From an uncultured Selenomonadales bacterium (GTDB lineage: Bacteria; Bacillota; Negativicutes; Selenomonadales; Selenomonadaceae): a stretch of 64,000 nt of DNA. How positions within the stretch are numbered: the stretch's first letter is position 1; the number at the start of each line of letters is the position of its first letter. A program made the position numbers and the translations under genes. The stretch lies in the NCBI GenBank assembly GCA_946183785.1, contig CAMHCS010000002.1, forward strand, positions 1 to 64,000, given 5' to 3'. The notes beneath the pieces are model-generated. The model saw nothing but the letters and a program-made list of their open reading frames with translations, was not told the origin of the DNA and made no database searches. This document shows positions 45,968-54,597 of this stretch, one piece after another.

Positions 45968-46548
45968 AAAAATCGCATTGGTACAACTATCTCTGGATAT
46001 GGTCTGTGATTTACTTCGCGATGGGTTTTTTCCATATCCTGTTTGCGTGGCTCGGCCTCATCAGCTTTTTCCTGCCCCTGATCTTCGCCGTCGGCTTCGG
46101 CAATAAGGGCTTCTGCAACCGCTACTGCGACAGGGGCCAGCTTTTGCGCGCGCTGGGCAGCCAAAAGGGCTTCTCCCGGCGGAAGGACGCGCCGGGATGG
46201 ATGAAAAGCAAAGCGTTCCGCTACGGATTTCTCGCGTTCTTCATGGCGATGTTCCTGCATATGCTTTACACGACGTATCAGGTCTACGCGGGGACTTCGG
46301 AGCTCCGCCAGGTCGTCACGCTGTTCTGGTCGATCCCGGCGCCGTGGAGCTTCGCTTACACGGGCGGCGCCGAACCGTGGGCCGCGCAGTTCGCCTTCGG
46401 ATTTTACAGCATGATGCTGACCTCGGCCATCCTCGGCATACTGACCATGCTCGCCTACAAGCCCCGATCCTGGTGCGTCTACTGCCCGATGGGCACGATG
46501 ACGCAGCTCATTTGCCGGGCGAAAGCCGGACCGAACCGAAAAGAATAA
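45964..46548 (+). CDS. NapH-like membrane iron-sulfur protein
   Basis: Predicted 194-residue protein with about four membrane helices. Two cysteine pairs, FCNRYCDRGQL and WCVYCPMGTMTQ, correspond to the CxxxCP motifs of NapH/NosR/YccM membrane proteins that pass electrons from quinol. The usual cytoplasmic ferredoxin domain of that family is not fused here; it is supplied by the overlapping upstream ferredoxin gene. The electron acceptor is unknown: no periplasmic reductase is adjacent. Confidence 0.8.
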   Translation: MKKSHWYNYLWIWSVIYFAMGFFHILFAWLGLISFFLPLIFAVGFGNKGFCNRYCDRGQLLRALGSQKGFSRRKDAPGWMKSKAFRYGFLAFFMAMFLHMLYTTYQVYAGTSELRQVVTLFWSIPAPWSFAYTGGAEPWAAQFAFGFYSMMLTSAILGILTMLAYKPRSWCVYCPMGTMTQLICRAKAGPNRKE

Positions 46549-46666
46549 TTTTTTATTTCCCCCTTAAGTTTTGAATCGGTTTCTTCGATATACAAATAAG
46601 AAGTGTTGTCATCTCAACAGAGTTGGGAAGGGATTTCCACAGCAGTGACAAGGGAGGACGAATATC

Positions 46667-47458
46667 ATGGCAAACACGATCGGGTCGAATTATTCGATGT
46701 ACCAGAAGACGCTGGGACAAGTCGGCAGCAAGAAGGACGCGGGGAAGAAGAAGCCTGCCGAGGGTGAGAAAAAGCCCGACACGGACTTCGGCGCCGACTT
46801 CGGCGTCCAGCTATCCGACGCAGGGCTTGCCGCGCTGGCGGCACAGCGGAAGCAGGAAGCGGAGAAGGAAGACAACAAGGAGACGAGCCTCATCAGCGAG
46901 GACAAGCTCTCCGACAAGGCGAAGGATTTTCTCGCGAAGCTCCGCGAGAAGTACGGCGACAAATATGATTTCTTCGCCGTGAGCAGCGTCGACGACCCGC
47001 GCGCGACGCACCTGACGGGCTCGAAAGCCTACTCCGTCCTCCTGACCAACGACGAGATCGAAAAGATGGCCAACGACGAGGAGTACGCGGAAGAGGTCAT
47101 GAAGAAGGTCGAGTCCGCCGTCGACATGACGAAGCGCATCGAGGAGAAAGGCGAGCTGGGCGAAGGCGTGCAGTTCAAGCACATCTCGATCTCCTTTGAC
47201 GGCGACGGCAACATGAAGCTGTTCGCCGAGCTGGAGAAGATGTCCGACCAGCAGCGCGAGCGCATGGAGAAAATGAAGGAAAAACGCGCCGAGGAAAAAG
47301 AAAAGGCCGAGCAGGCGAAGGACAAGGACGACGGCAAAGACGATCCCGGCGTCAAGCGAGTCCGCCTGGAGGCGGCTTCCGAAGAGGAGCTGCTGGAAAA
47401 GATCGCGGGCATCAACTGGGACGAGATCCGGGCGTTAGGGGAAAAAGAAGAAGAATAA
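46667..47458 (+). CDS. DUF6033 family protein
   Basis: Predicted 263-residue highly charged protein. It begins MANTIGSNYSMYQKTLGQVG, followed by a Lys-rich linker, and contains SEDKLSDKAKDFLAKLREKYGDKYDFF. The second half has a long charged helix (RERMEKMKEKRAEEKEKAEQ). The pattern fits DUF6033 proteins common in Firmicutes. Function unknown. GGGAGG lies before the ATG. A terminator follows. Confidence 0.75.
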   Translation: MANTIGSNYSMYQKTLGQVGSKKDAGKKKPAEGEKKPDTDFGADFGVQLSDAGLAALAAQRKQEAEKEDNKETSLISEDKLSDKAKDFLAKLREKYGDKYDFFAVSSVDDPRATHLTGSKAYSVLLTNDEIEKMANDEEYAEEVMKKVESAVDMTKRIEEKGELGEGVQFKHISISFDGDGNMKLFAELEKMSDQQRERMEKMKEKRAEEKEKAEQAKDKDDGKDDPGVKRVRLEAASEEELLEKIAGINWDEIRALGEKEEE

Positions 47459-47468
47459 CATAATGCAT

Positions 47469-47508
47469 AAAGCGGGCAGGTTTCAAATGAAGCCTGCCCG
47501 CTTTATTG
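47469..47508 (+). terminator. Terminator after the DUF6033 gene
   Basis: AAAGCGGGCAGG (47469-47480) pairs with CCTGCCCGCTTT (47493-47504), followed by ATTGT. Confidence 0.85.
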
Positions 47509-47644
47509 TCGTTTGCGATATACGAAAACATGTGCTATAATTTTTCGTGAAAGGTGTTTGCCATAAATGGTAGGCGGTTGCCCTCCCCGGAGGGTTTCAG
47601 ATGCCCTCCGAAATGCATCGTCATGATGAAAGGAGGGTTGCCGT

Positions 47645-47903
47645 ATGAGCATGGAACTTTTTTAGGGAAACACTGATTAAGTCAATTCGTGCATCTGTCG
47701 AGGGATTTTTTCGACTGTCTAGGAAAATCCCTCGAAGGCGTAGCATCGCTACGTCGAGAGGGATTTGACAACGACAGGCGGAAAAAGACCCGGCAGAGGC
47801 GCGGAGGGACTTATTCAGTGGTTCCTTAGCTGCAGCAAGTTTTGCAGTCACAGTTTTTGCTCTTGGCTATATGATGGGTACGTCCCAGAGAAATCAGAAA
47901 TGA
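47645..47903 (+). pseudogene. Small hydrophobic toxin-like ORF split by the 162-bp element
   Basis: AAAGGAGGG lies before ATG 47645, which starts MSMELF and then hits the element. After the element, 47829-47903 encodes AAASFAVTVFALGYMMGTSQ plus RNQK and a stop. Joined, these make a single-helix hydrophobic peptide of about 31 residues like type I (Hol_Tox/TxpA-like) toxins. Simple removal of the element with one TA leaves a one-base frame discrepancy in the T run, so an additional indel is needed. Downstream hairpins and an antisense promoter fit a type I locus. Probably inactive now. Confidence 0.6.
47665..47826. mobile_element. 162-bp TA-flanked inverted-repeat element, copy 2
   Basis: Same length and nearly identical to the copy at 32204; the first base of the left terminal repeat differs (GGGAAACACTG). 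TA flanks both ends (47663-47664 and 47827-47828). It sits inside the small toxin-like ORF. Confidence 0.85.
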
Positions 47904-47968
47904 CCGCCCCAGCTCCAACTGTGCGGTCATTCTGAACGCTTGTGAGGGCTAACCGTTTACCGGTGAGC
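47901..47968 (+). other. Paired hairpins downstream of the toxin-like ORF
   Basis: TGACCGC (47901-47907) pairs with GCGGTCA (47923-47929), overlapping the stop codon. GCTAACCG (47948-47955) pairs with CGGTGAGC (47961-47968) with one mismatch. The arrangement resembles the mRNA 3' region of Firmicute type I toxin genes, where the antisense RNA overlaps. Confidence 0.55.
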
Positions 47969-47984
47969 ACCTTTTCCTGCCTTT

Positions 47985-48014
47985 ATTATAATGCCTTAGT
48001 TCAGAGTTTGTCAA
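47985..48014 (-). promoter_or_regulatory. Promoter for a putative antisense antitoxin RNA
   Basis: Minus strand TTGACA (48014-48009), 18-base spacer, TATAAT (47990-47985). It reads toward the 3' end of the toxin-like ORF, so its RNA would be complementary to the toxin mRNA tail. No protein gene lies downstream of it on that strand before the DUF6033 gene. Confidence 0.6.
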
Positions 48015-48096
48015 CGACATACTCTCATCAGCGGCCTTTCAAGGAGACTTTGTCGAGTTATAGCGTTTTGCGCCTATATCGTCCAGCAAAAAAGCC

Positions 48097-49581
48097 TTAT
48101 CCCGCGCTGACGTAGCTGCGCTTTTCCTTCGGGATGTCCTCCCAGCGGACTTCGTTCGGCTCGAGCCCGTTCTCGAGGCCCCAGGCCGCCGCGACGCCCG
48201 CCGCCTCGCCTATGCTCATGCAGGTCGGCTGAATGCGCATGGACGCCTGCAGGATGAAGCTCGCGCTGATACAGCGGCCCGCCGTGATCAGGTTGGAGAC
48301 CTGATCGTTCACCAGCGACCGGTAAGGAATCTCGTAAAAGGCGCCCTTCGGCAGCTTTTCCGAGACCTTTTCCCCGTGGGCGTCGATGAACCACGCGGTA
48401 CGGCAGACGGCGTCCGGAAAGCGGCTCTGATTGTGGTAATCGTCCTCGACCAGATAATACTTGCCGCGAATGCGCCAGGACTCCCGCGCGCCCAGCATGG
48501 CCGCCTCGCGGCTGATATAGGCATGCTCAAAGCCCGGCATGTGCCTGATCAGATAATCGGCGATATGGCGCATCATCTTCCGCCCAAAGACGACGGCTTT
48601 GCTGTAGGAAAGCGGATCGGACGCACGGAAGCGCACGGGAATCTCCGGGCAGTTCATGCTCATCACGCCGTTTTTCCCGATGATCGTATACGCCTGCATG
48701 TACTCGGCTTCTTCCTGCGTCAGCTCTCCGCTCTCGACGCCCTTTGCCATGAACGCTTCCAGCTTGTACCGCTGCTTGCGGTGCATGGCCTCGGCAATCT
48801 CATAATACGGCGGCTTCGACTTGCACCAGTCTTCCTTCAGATCGACAGCGACGTACTTATACACCCGCTTCACGTCGATGCCGCCCATTTCGAACCGGAA
48901 GGAAAGGGGCTGATTGCTGCCCGTCTTTTCGTACCCCTGCTCATAGGGAACATCTGCCGCTCGGGAGAGGAACGCGTCGCCGGTGCCGTCGATAAAAACC
49001 TTCGCGCGGATCGCGCCAAGCCCCGCGATCGTCTGCACGATACAAGCCGTAACGGCGGCGCCGGATCTTAACACGTCCACCAGTACGGTCTGATACAGTA
49101 CGTTCACCCCGGCCTCCTCGCACATCTCGTCGTAGATCAGCGCCAAAGTCTCGGGATTGTGCCATGTCTGCCCGGTGACGCCGTCGTAAGGCTCGACGCC
49201 GTGGGCGCGGAGCCGCTCCTTGACTTCCGCCACATAGGGCGTGTCGCTGTCCGGGGCCAGCGTGTCCATGAACGGGTAGACGCAGCCCAGCACGGCAAGG
49301 CCGCCGAGGGCGACGCCGCGCTCCACTAATACGGTCAACGCGCCGCCCCGGGCCGCGCTCACCGCCGCCGCCGTCCCCGCCGGGCCGCCGCCCACAACGC
49401 AGACGTCCATATCGTAAAGCACGGGGACCTTTCGCTCCGCATATTCCACAATATCGCCATCCGCGCCTTCCGAAGCCTTTGCGACACGCGGCGTACCGCC
49501 GCCTACCAGCGCTCCTGCCGCTGCCAGCCCTGCCATTTTGACAAAATCCCGCCGGGAAACGGGAATCGAAAATGAATTCAT
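48097..49581 (-). CDS. Tat-exported FAD-dependent oxidoreductase
   Basis: Predicted 494-residue flavoprotein. The Tat signal SRRDFVKMAGLAAAGALVGG is followed by a Rossmann FAD motif DVCVVGGGPAGTAAAVSAARG. Further family marks are VFIDGTGDAFLSRAADVPYE and NLITAGRCISASFILQASMR near the C-terminus (PF12831 type). It would act in the periplasm after folding with FAD in the cytoplasm. Substrate unknown. AGGGAGGGG precedes the ATG. Followed upstream by a SHOCT gene with a 20-base gap. Confidence 0.85.
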   Translation of the reverse strand: MNSFSIPVSRRDFVKMAGLAAAGALVGGGTPRVAKASEGADGDIVEYAERKVPVLYDMDVCVVGGGPAGTAAAVSAARGGALTVLVERGVALGGLAVLGCVYPFMDTLAPDSDTPYVAEVKERLRAHGVEPYDGVTGQTWHNPETLALIYDEMCEEAGVNVLYQTVLVDVLRSGAAVTACIVQTIAGLGAIRAKVFIDGTGDAFLSRAADVPYEQGYEKTGSNQPLSFRFEMGGIDVKRVYKYVAVDLKEDWCKSKPPYYEIAEAMHRKQRYKLEAFMAKGVESGELTQEEAEYMQAYTIIGKNGVMSMNCPEIPVRFRASDPLSYSKAVVFGRKMMRHIADYLIRHMPGFEHAYISREAAMLGARESWRIRGKYYLVEDDYHNQSRFPDAVCRTAWFIDAHGEKVSEKLPKGAFYEIPYRSLVNDQVSNLITAGRCISASFILQASMRIQPTCMSIGEAAGVAAAWGLENGLEPNEVRWEDIPKEKRSYVSAG

Positions 49582-49601
49582 CCGAAAGCCCCTCCCTGTT
49601 T

Positions 49602-50117
49602 TTACAGCCGTGACATCAGTTCCGCCTTTTTCTGCTGGAACTCATCCTCGGTGACGACGCCGTCGTCCCGAAGCTTGCCGAGGCGCTCCAGCGTCGCCAT
49701 CACATCTTCCTTCTCCTCGATCTGCGCTTCAATGATCGGGGCGCTCGCCATCTTCCCGGCGTTCTTCTGGGCCAGCGATTTCAGTTTCTGGCACTCCTCC
49801 GTCTCGCAGCTCACGAGGAATTCCTCGCCGGTGTCGAGCTTGCAGGCGCAGCAAAGCTCCTTGCTGTTGCCGCCGAGCACGAGCCCCGCCAGAAGCCCCA
49901 CCGGGCCGAGTGCGATCGCGCCGAGAGTCCCCCACCCGGCCTTGCCGAGGATGCTGTACTTGTTCTCCTCGGTGATATGCTCCACCGCCGTCAAATGGTC
50001 GTTCAGGACGACCTTGCGCGACTTGAAGAAGCCCTCGGGAATCTCCAACGTGTATTTTCCAAACATCGAAGATGAAATCTCCGCGCCGTTGGGAAGCCCC
50101 CCGCCGATAACCTTCAT
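49602..50117 (-). CDS. SHOCT-domain protein
   Basis: Predicted 171-residue protein. The C-terminal 30 residues (LERLGKLRDDGVVTEDEFQQ and KKAELMSRL) are a SHOCT domain. The middle has a Gly-rich hydrophobic stretch (LGKAGWGTLGAIALGPVGLL) and a CCACKLD element. Function unknown. CAGGAGG precedes the ATG. Confidence 0.8.
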   Translation of the reverse strand: MKVIGGGLPNGAEISSSMFGKYTLEIPEGFFKSRKVVLNDHLTAVEHITEENKYSILGKAGWGTLGAIALGPVGLLAGLVLGGNSKELCCACKLDTGEEFLVSCETEECQKLKSLAQKNAGKMASAPIIEAQIEEKEDVMATLERLGKLRDDGVVTEDEFQQKKAELMSRL

Positions 50118-50206
50118 GAATACCGCCTCCTGTAATTTTATCTCATACTTGTTTATATTCGCCCCGCGAAGCCAAAGTCCTTTCGCCGGGGCAGTTTTTA
50201 CCGCTG

Positions 50207-50770
50207 CTATACATCCATCGCCCTGATATTGTCGATCGCCTCGCTCAGGATCCGCGTCTCGTCCGCGCCTTCAATATCAAATCCAACGGCTTTGATGAGC
50301 TTTACGTCCGGAATGCCGTAGAAATTCTGCGCCAGCGCCTTCACATAGCCGAATCCGTATTCTGCCGGGAAGAAGGTTCCTCCCGCCGTAGTCACATAGT
50401 ACAGGGATGACGCCTTGCAGAGCCCCGCGGCCGTTCCGTCCTTTCCATAATCGAAGGTGATCCCGATCACGCAGACCTGCTCGAGGTATTGTTTCAGCAG
50501 CGCCGGAAAGGACAAATCATAAAAGGGTGCGGCGATCACGATCTTATCGGCGGCTGCAAACTCTTTCGCCAGGTCAAAGATCGGCGAATCAAAGGCGCCT
50601 CGTTTTTCCAGGTCATCCCGCTCCCTGAGGAACGCCTCGTCCGCAAGCGGCAGATCGATCTCCCAAAGCCGGATTTCACGGACGGAGCCGTCCAGCTTTT
50701 TCACCAGCTCGTCCGCCAGCCGTTTCGTCCTCGACCGGCTCCGCACGCACGCATTGATCAGCAAAACCAT
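50207..50770 (-). CDS. NAD(P)H:FMN/quinone oxidoreductase (flavodoxin-like fold)
   Basis: Predicted 187-residue protein of the AzoR/NQO1 superfamily. MVLLINACVRSRSRTKRLAD has the N-terminal beta strand and FMN phosphate loop; AAPFYDLSFPALLKQYLEQV and TTAGGTFFPAEYGFGYVKAL are characteristic. It probably reduces quinones, azo compounds or flavins using NAD(P)H. GGAGG precedes the ATG. It follows the decapitated NlpC/P60 gene by about 15 bases on the same strand. Confidence 0.85.
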   Translation of the reverse strand: MVLLINACVRSRSRTKRLADELVKKLDGSVREIRLWEIDLPLADEAFLRERDDLEKRGAFDSPIFDLAKEFAAADKIVIAAPFYDLSFPALLKQYLEQVCVIGITFDYGKDGTAAGLCKASSLYYVTTAGGTFFPAEYGFGYVKALAQNFYGIPDVKLIKAVGFDIEGADETRILSEAIDNIRAMDV

Positions 50771-50785
50771 AGGAAATCCTCCATC

Positions 50786-51852
50786 TTATCCATTTTTCGT
50801 CGTATCTTCACGCAGGCTGCCGGCGTTGATGACAAGCTCCAGACATGTCTTGCCGGAACCCTTGAACCAGTGAAGATCATCCACCGTCACCCGGCGCGTG
50901 TAATATTTCAGCGGGGCGCCTTCTTCGCCTTCGCCGGGAAACCATCGGCTGCTTCCGGCGTGGATGACGTACGGCTCCCCGTTGTCATCCCGGCCCAGGT
51001 ACATCATGACGTGACCGTCCGTAAACAGGAGGTCTCCGGGATGAAGCTTCGCGACGGCTTCGAGCTTATTTTTATCGTCCATGTTCTCAAGATCGAGGCT
51101 GACGGGCATGGCAAGCCGCTGCTCCTCAGCGTCCACCGGAAGGTCAAGGCCCACGCTCCGATAGACGTCCGCCGTGAACAGCGCGCAGTCCACGCCTTCC
51201 TCAAGACCGCCCCAGCCGTAAAGGTCTCCCAGAAAACGGAACGCCTGCCGCATCAGATTGTTTTCCGAGTACGGCAGCCAGCCTTTGTGCACCGTATCGT
51301 CCGCCGGAATCCGCACCGCCGCTTCCCGGAACGTGCCGCTGACGTCCACCGGCACCGAGACGAGCCATGTCCCGTCCGCCTGCGGCTCGAGACGACGCAA
51401 AGGCAAACGGCTTCCCATCCGGAACGTCAGGGAACGGTCGCCGTCGACCTGTATCTTCTTTTTGTGATCGGTCATCACGAGGAAATCCTGCGGCGCTGCA
51501 TATTCCATCCACTTCTCGCGGTCCGTGAAGACCATCGCGTTCCTGTCCATCCATCCGCTGAAGTTCCTCGTCTCCACGAAGCAGAACCGCTTGTCCCGGC
51601 TCTCCGCCAGCACTGCCAAAGGCTCCGCCGGATTGACGGCCGTCCCCTGCAAAAGATCGTAATGGGTGTCATAACTGTCTTCATACCAGCCGGCGCTTTC
51701 CGGCAAATACCGAAGATTCGCCCGGGTCGTCGTCAGGGCGAAGCGCACAGTCTGGCGCTCGGGCAGCGCATTAAGGCTGCAGTTGTCCACCACTTGCCAA
51801 TACCGGGTCCTGGGCAGGAGCCTCCCGTTTTCATAGACTTCTTCCGGCTCAA
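50786..51852 (-). pseudogene. NlpC/P60 SH3-domain peptidoglycan hydrolase, 5' end lost at the 162-bp element
   Basis: The remaining 355 residues hold SH3-like repeats (WQVVDNCSLNALPERQ..., NFSGWMDRNAMVF, GTWLVSVPVDVSG), then the papain-like domain with catalytic Cys in LEEGVDCALFTADVYRS and His in DGHVMMYLG. Members of this family usually begin with a signal peptide and a further N-terminal stretch. Here coding sequence begins directly at copy 3 of the element, and nothing resembling a signal peptide lies beyond it. A reading frame continues into the element (start at 51934), but those residues are element sequence. Confidence 0.75.
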
Positions 51853-52014
51853 AGGAAACACTGATTAAGTCAATTCGTGCATCTGTCGAGGGATTTTTTC
51901 GACTGTCTAGGAAAATCCCTCGAAGGCGTAGCATCGCTACGTCGAGAGGGATTTGACAACGACAGGCGGAAAAAGACCCGGCAGAGGCGCGGAGGGACTT
52001 ATTCAGTGGTTTCT
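51853..52014. mobile_element. 162-bp inverted-repeat element, copy 3
   Basis: Identical interior to the other two copies. Right flank is TA (52015-52016) but the left flank is AA, so the target duplication is not intact. This agrees with loss of adjacent host sequence in the NlpC/P60 gene. Confidence 0.85.
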
Positions 52015-52144
52015 TAAAAATAACCTACCATTTATATTACTCCATTTTTCAATATTTTTCTACCATGCCCGCCTTCGAAAGATGCATTTCGCCGCAGCCC
52101 ACGCTGCGGCCGCTTTCACAGGCAATGAGACGTACATCGTCTGT

Positions 52145-52195
52145 CATGCAAAACGGGAGCGCACGAAATCTCTCCGTGCGCTCCCGCTTTGCATG
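52145..52195 (-). terminator. Terminator of the RNase HI gene
   Basis: CATGCAAAACGGGAGCGCACG (52145-52165) pairs with CGTGCGCTCCCGCTTTGCATG (52175-52195). The 3' arm on the minus strand contains TTTT. Between it and the element (52017-52144) I see no gene. Confidence 0.75.
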
Positions 52196-52201
52196 TTGTG
52201 T

Positions 52202-53302
52202 TTAGTGCCGCTGCTTTGTAAACCAGCGGCGAAATTTCCAGCGGACGAAGCCGGCGAGGCTTTCATGGTAGACCGCATGGAACAGGTCTTTGTCGGCGGT
52301 GGAAAGCTTGCCGTCCGTCAATAAATGGAAACGGTCGGCGTCGCTGGTGAGCTTCTTGTTGATACGCTCCAGCTCCCTGATTCGATTCTTCGCCGTCTCA
52401 AGCTGTTTGGCGAAGTCCGGCACCCATTTCTTCTCCGCGACGGTCCGCTTTGCCGCCGCGGTGGCGAGCCAGTCGCACCGCTCGTTCATCATGTTGCCGT
52501 TGTGGCCCTTGACCCAAAACCATTCAATCTCGTAGCCGTCGACGAGATGGGAAAGCTCAATCCAAAGATCGTTGTTCAGGAGCCTGGCAAGCTGGTCCTG
52601 CGAAGTCTGCCAGATCCTCGACGTGACGCCCTGATACAGGTACTGGCTGTCGGTGTAAAGCTCCACCGACGCGCCGATCTTCGCGACGCTCTCCAGCGTG
52701 CGGAGCGCAGCCACGGCAGCCAGCAGCTCCATGCGCGAGCTGTTCGTCATGTCGACGCCGCCCGAAAGCTCCTTGCGATTGCCGTTGGGCAGGCAGATGA
52801 CCGCCGCATAGCCGCCGGCGCCGTCCTCGTGGACAAGGCAGCCGCCGTCGGTGTAGATCTTGATCGGCGCCCCCGCGCCCGTGCGTCCCTCGGGAACGAG
52901 CTGCGAGCGCGAGCCGGGGTGATGTGCGGTACGGCCCCGGACGCTGTGCGGCACCTTCTGCGGCGCGCGAACCACAGTACGCCGGGGGGTCTTGCCGCCC
53001 TGCATATATCGCTTCGCGTCCTCCATCGTAGAGAACCGCTGACTTTCGGCGCCGTTGTAGCCACGAACCTGCTCCTCGCATTCCGCGGCGCTGTGGTAGA
53101 TACCGGGCACGCGGCCGCGCCGCACCGCGTAGATGCCCTTTTTCACCGGCGTCTCTCCGTCAAGATACCGCCGGGCCGCTTCCTCGTCCTGAAAGCGGCG
53201 TCCCTCCGCGCCCGGAAAGCCGTCGATCGCCTTCTGATAAGCCTCGACGTCACGATAAAGCCCGGGCGCGTGTCCTTTTCTAACTGCGTAAATCCATGCC
53301 AT
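52202..53302 (-). CDS. rnhA: Ribonuclease HI with two N-terminal hybrid-binding domains
   Basis: Predicted 366-residue enzyme. Two tandem HBD/caulimovirus-VI-like repeats come first: IYAVRKGHAPGLYRDVEAYQ and IYAVRRGRVPGIYHSAAECE. After a basic linker, the RNase H domain has its acidic residues in IYTDGGC, RMELLAAV, ELYTDSQY and NERCDWLA. A C-terminal extension of about 90 residues is helical and basic. It cleaves RNA in RNA-DNA hybrids. ATG 53302 is chosen by the conserved start MAWIYAVR. Divergent from the HAD gene. Confidence 0.9.
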   Translation of the reverse strand: MAWIYAVRKGHAPGLYRDVEAYQKAIDGFPGAEGRRFQDEEAARRYLDGETPVKKGIYAVRRGRVPGIYHSAAECEEQVRGYNGAESQRFSTMEDAKRYMQGGKTPRRTVVRAPQKVPHSVRGRTAHHPGSRSQLVPEGRTGAGAPIKIYTDGGCLVHEDGAGGYAAVICLPNGNRKELSGGVDMTNSSRMELLAAVAALRTLESVAKIGASVELYTDSQYLYQGVTSRIWQTSQDQLARLLNNDLWIELSHLVDGYEIEWFWVKGHNGNMMNERCDWLATAAAKRTVAEKKWVPDFAKQLETAKNRIRELERINKKLTSDADRFHLLTDGKLSTADKDLFHAVYHESLAGFVRWKFRRWFTKQRH

Positions 53303-53454
53303 TAAACGCCATTTTCACCTCCTTTCTTTCTATCGCGCCCGCGGACGGCTTTCCTGCGTCCGCGAACATATACGGAATATATTATACCACGATATCAGAA
53401 AAAACGCTTCCCTGTTTTTGTGATATAATGTCAGAAAAAACAGGAAGTGACCGC

Positions 53455-54153
53455 ATGACAATCCAAAAACCTTCTCCGTCCTTTTATTCCTGTTACCTGT
53501 TCGACTTCGACTACACGCTGGCCGATTCGTCGAAGGGCATCACCGGCTGCTTTCACCGCACGATGAAAGAATTCGGCTTCCCGCCGGTGGACGACATGAC
53601 CATCGAGCGCACCATCGGGCTGCCGATGCGTGAAGCCGTGCGGCGTATTGTCGGATTGGACGACGACGGGGAAATCGAAACTTTTTTGACGCGCTACCGC
53701 GCGCTGGCAGATAAACATATGACCGCGAACACGCACTTTTACCCCGAGGCGCTTCGTGTCTTGCGAACGCTTCGCGAACGCGGCGCGAAACTCGCGATCA
53801 TCTCGTCGAAGACTTCGCACCGGATTCGCGAGGCCTTTGTGCGGGACAATGCGGAAACCCTTGTGGACTTCATCATCGGCTGCGAAGAGGTTCGCGAGCT
53901 GAAGCCGTCGCCGGAGGGCATCCGCCTCGCGCTGACGCGTTTCGCCCTCGCGCCGGAGGACGCGCTCTACACCGGCGACAGCGCCACGGACGCCGCCGCC
54001 GCGCAAAACGCGGGCGTCGCCTTTTGCGGCGTGACGCACGGCGTCACGACCGCCGGGGAGCTGGCCGCTTATCCCCACAAGGCGATCAGCGACACATTGG
54101 AAACCGTACTGACGCTGACCGCCGCATCATTCGAAAAGAAGTCAGAAAAATAA
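53455..54153 (+). CDS. HAD-family hydrolase (phosphoglycolate phosphatase-like)
   Basis: Predicted 232-residue phosphatase. Motif I is LFDFDYTLADSSKG (nucleophile Asp), motif II ISSKTS, motif III with the Lys in ELKPSPEG, and motif IV TGDSATDAAAAQNAG. The helical cap between motifs I and II marks subclass IA. Note Tyr in DFDYT where many have DFDGT. GGAAG precedes ATG 53455. Substrate unknown. Confidence 0.88.
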   Translation: MTIQKPSPSFYSCYLFDFDYTLADSSKGITGCFHRTMKEFGFPPVDDMTIERTIGLPMREAVRRIVGLDDDGEIETFLTRYRALADKHMTANTHFYPEALRVLRTLRERGAKLAIISSKTSHRIREAFVRDNAETLVDFIIGCEEVRELKPSPEGIRLALTRFALAPEDALYTGDSATDAAAAQNAGVAFCGVTHGVTTAGELAAYPHKAISDTLETVLTLTAASFEKKSEK

Positions 54154-54175
54154 CAAAGCCGCATCTCGTAAAAAA

Positions 54176-54210
54176 AACGGAACATCCGCCTGGAATGTTC
54201 CGTTCTTTCG
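54176..54210 (+). terminator. Terminator after the HAD hydrolase gene
   Basis: AACGGAACATCC (54176-54187) pairs with GGAATGTTCCGTT ending at 54204, then CTTTCG. Convergent with the His-rich protein gene. Confidence 0.8.
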
Positions 54211-54216
54211 TTTCCT

Positions 54217-54597
54217 TCAGATATCCATGATCCTTACATCGCCGCCGCTTTTTGCATGGCGTCCGTAATGATGATTGTCATGACGGGTATCGTGCCGGAC
54301 GTCGCGATGAGGATTATGGCGGATTTCGCGGGCGTGCGGATTGCGGTGATCGTAACGATCATGGTGATTGCGGTGATGATGGTGATCATAGTGATGCGGG
54401 CGCCGGTGATGCACCTCATGATGACGGACAGGATGCACGGGCGGACGTCTGATATGGTGCGCTTTTTTATGCTCAAACGTACGCTCCTGACGAATTCGCC
54501 CTGCCGGGGCGGGCGCCGCCTCTCCGAAGCCGGGCGCCATATAGAGCAGGATCGCTCCGAAAATCAAAGCCGACATAATGTTGATCCATCGTTTCAT
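54217..54597 (-). CDS. Secreted histidine-rich protein
   Basis: Predicted 126-residue protein. A signal peptide (INIMSALIFGAILLYMAPGF, cut near EAA) is followed by a Pro/Arg segment and then about 25 His in some 75 residues (HHEVHHRRPHHYDHHHHRNH). This composition indicates binding of Ni2+, Zn2+ or Cu2+ outside the cytoplasm (inference). ATG 54597 follows AAAGGCGGTG. Codons repeat CAT/CAC-GA/CG patterns, so the DNA is locally repetitive. Confidence 0.75.
   Translation of the reverse strand: MKRWINIMSALIFGAILLYMAPGFGEAAPAPAGRIRQERTFEHKKAHHIRRPPVHPVRHHEVHHRRPHHYDHHHHRNHHDRYDHRNPHAREIRHNPHRDVRHDTRHDNHHYGRHAKSGGDVRIMDI

Noticed and set aside
51853-51934. Short reading frame beginning MLRLRGIFLDSRKNPSTD found in all three 162-bp copies
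   Set aside because: It is the same frame in a hairpin-rich element, has no ribosome binding site, and ends or fuses at random depending on the insertion site. I treat it as element sequence, not a protein.
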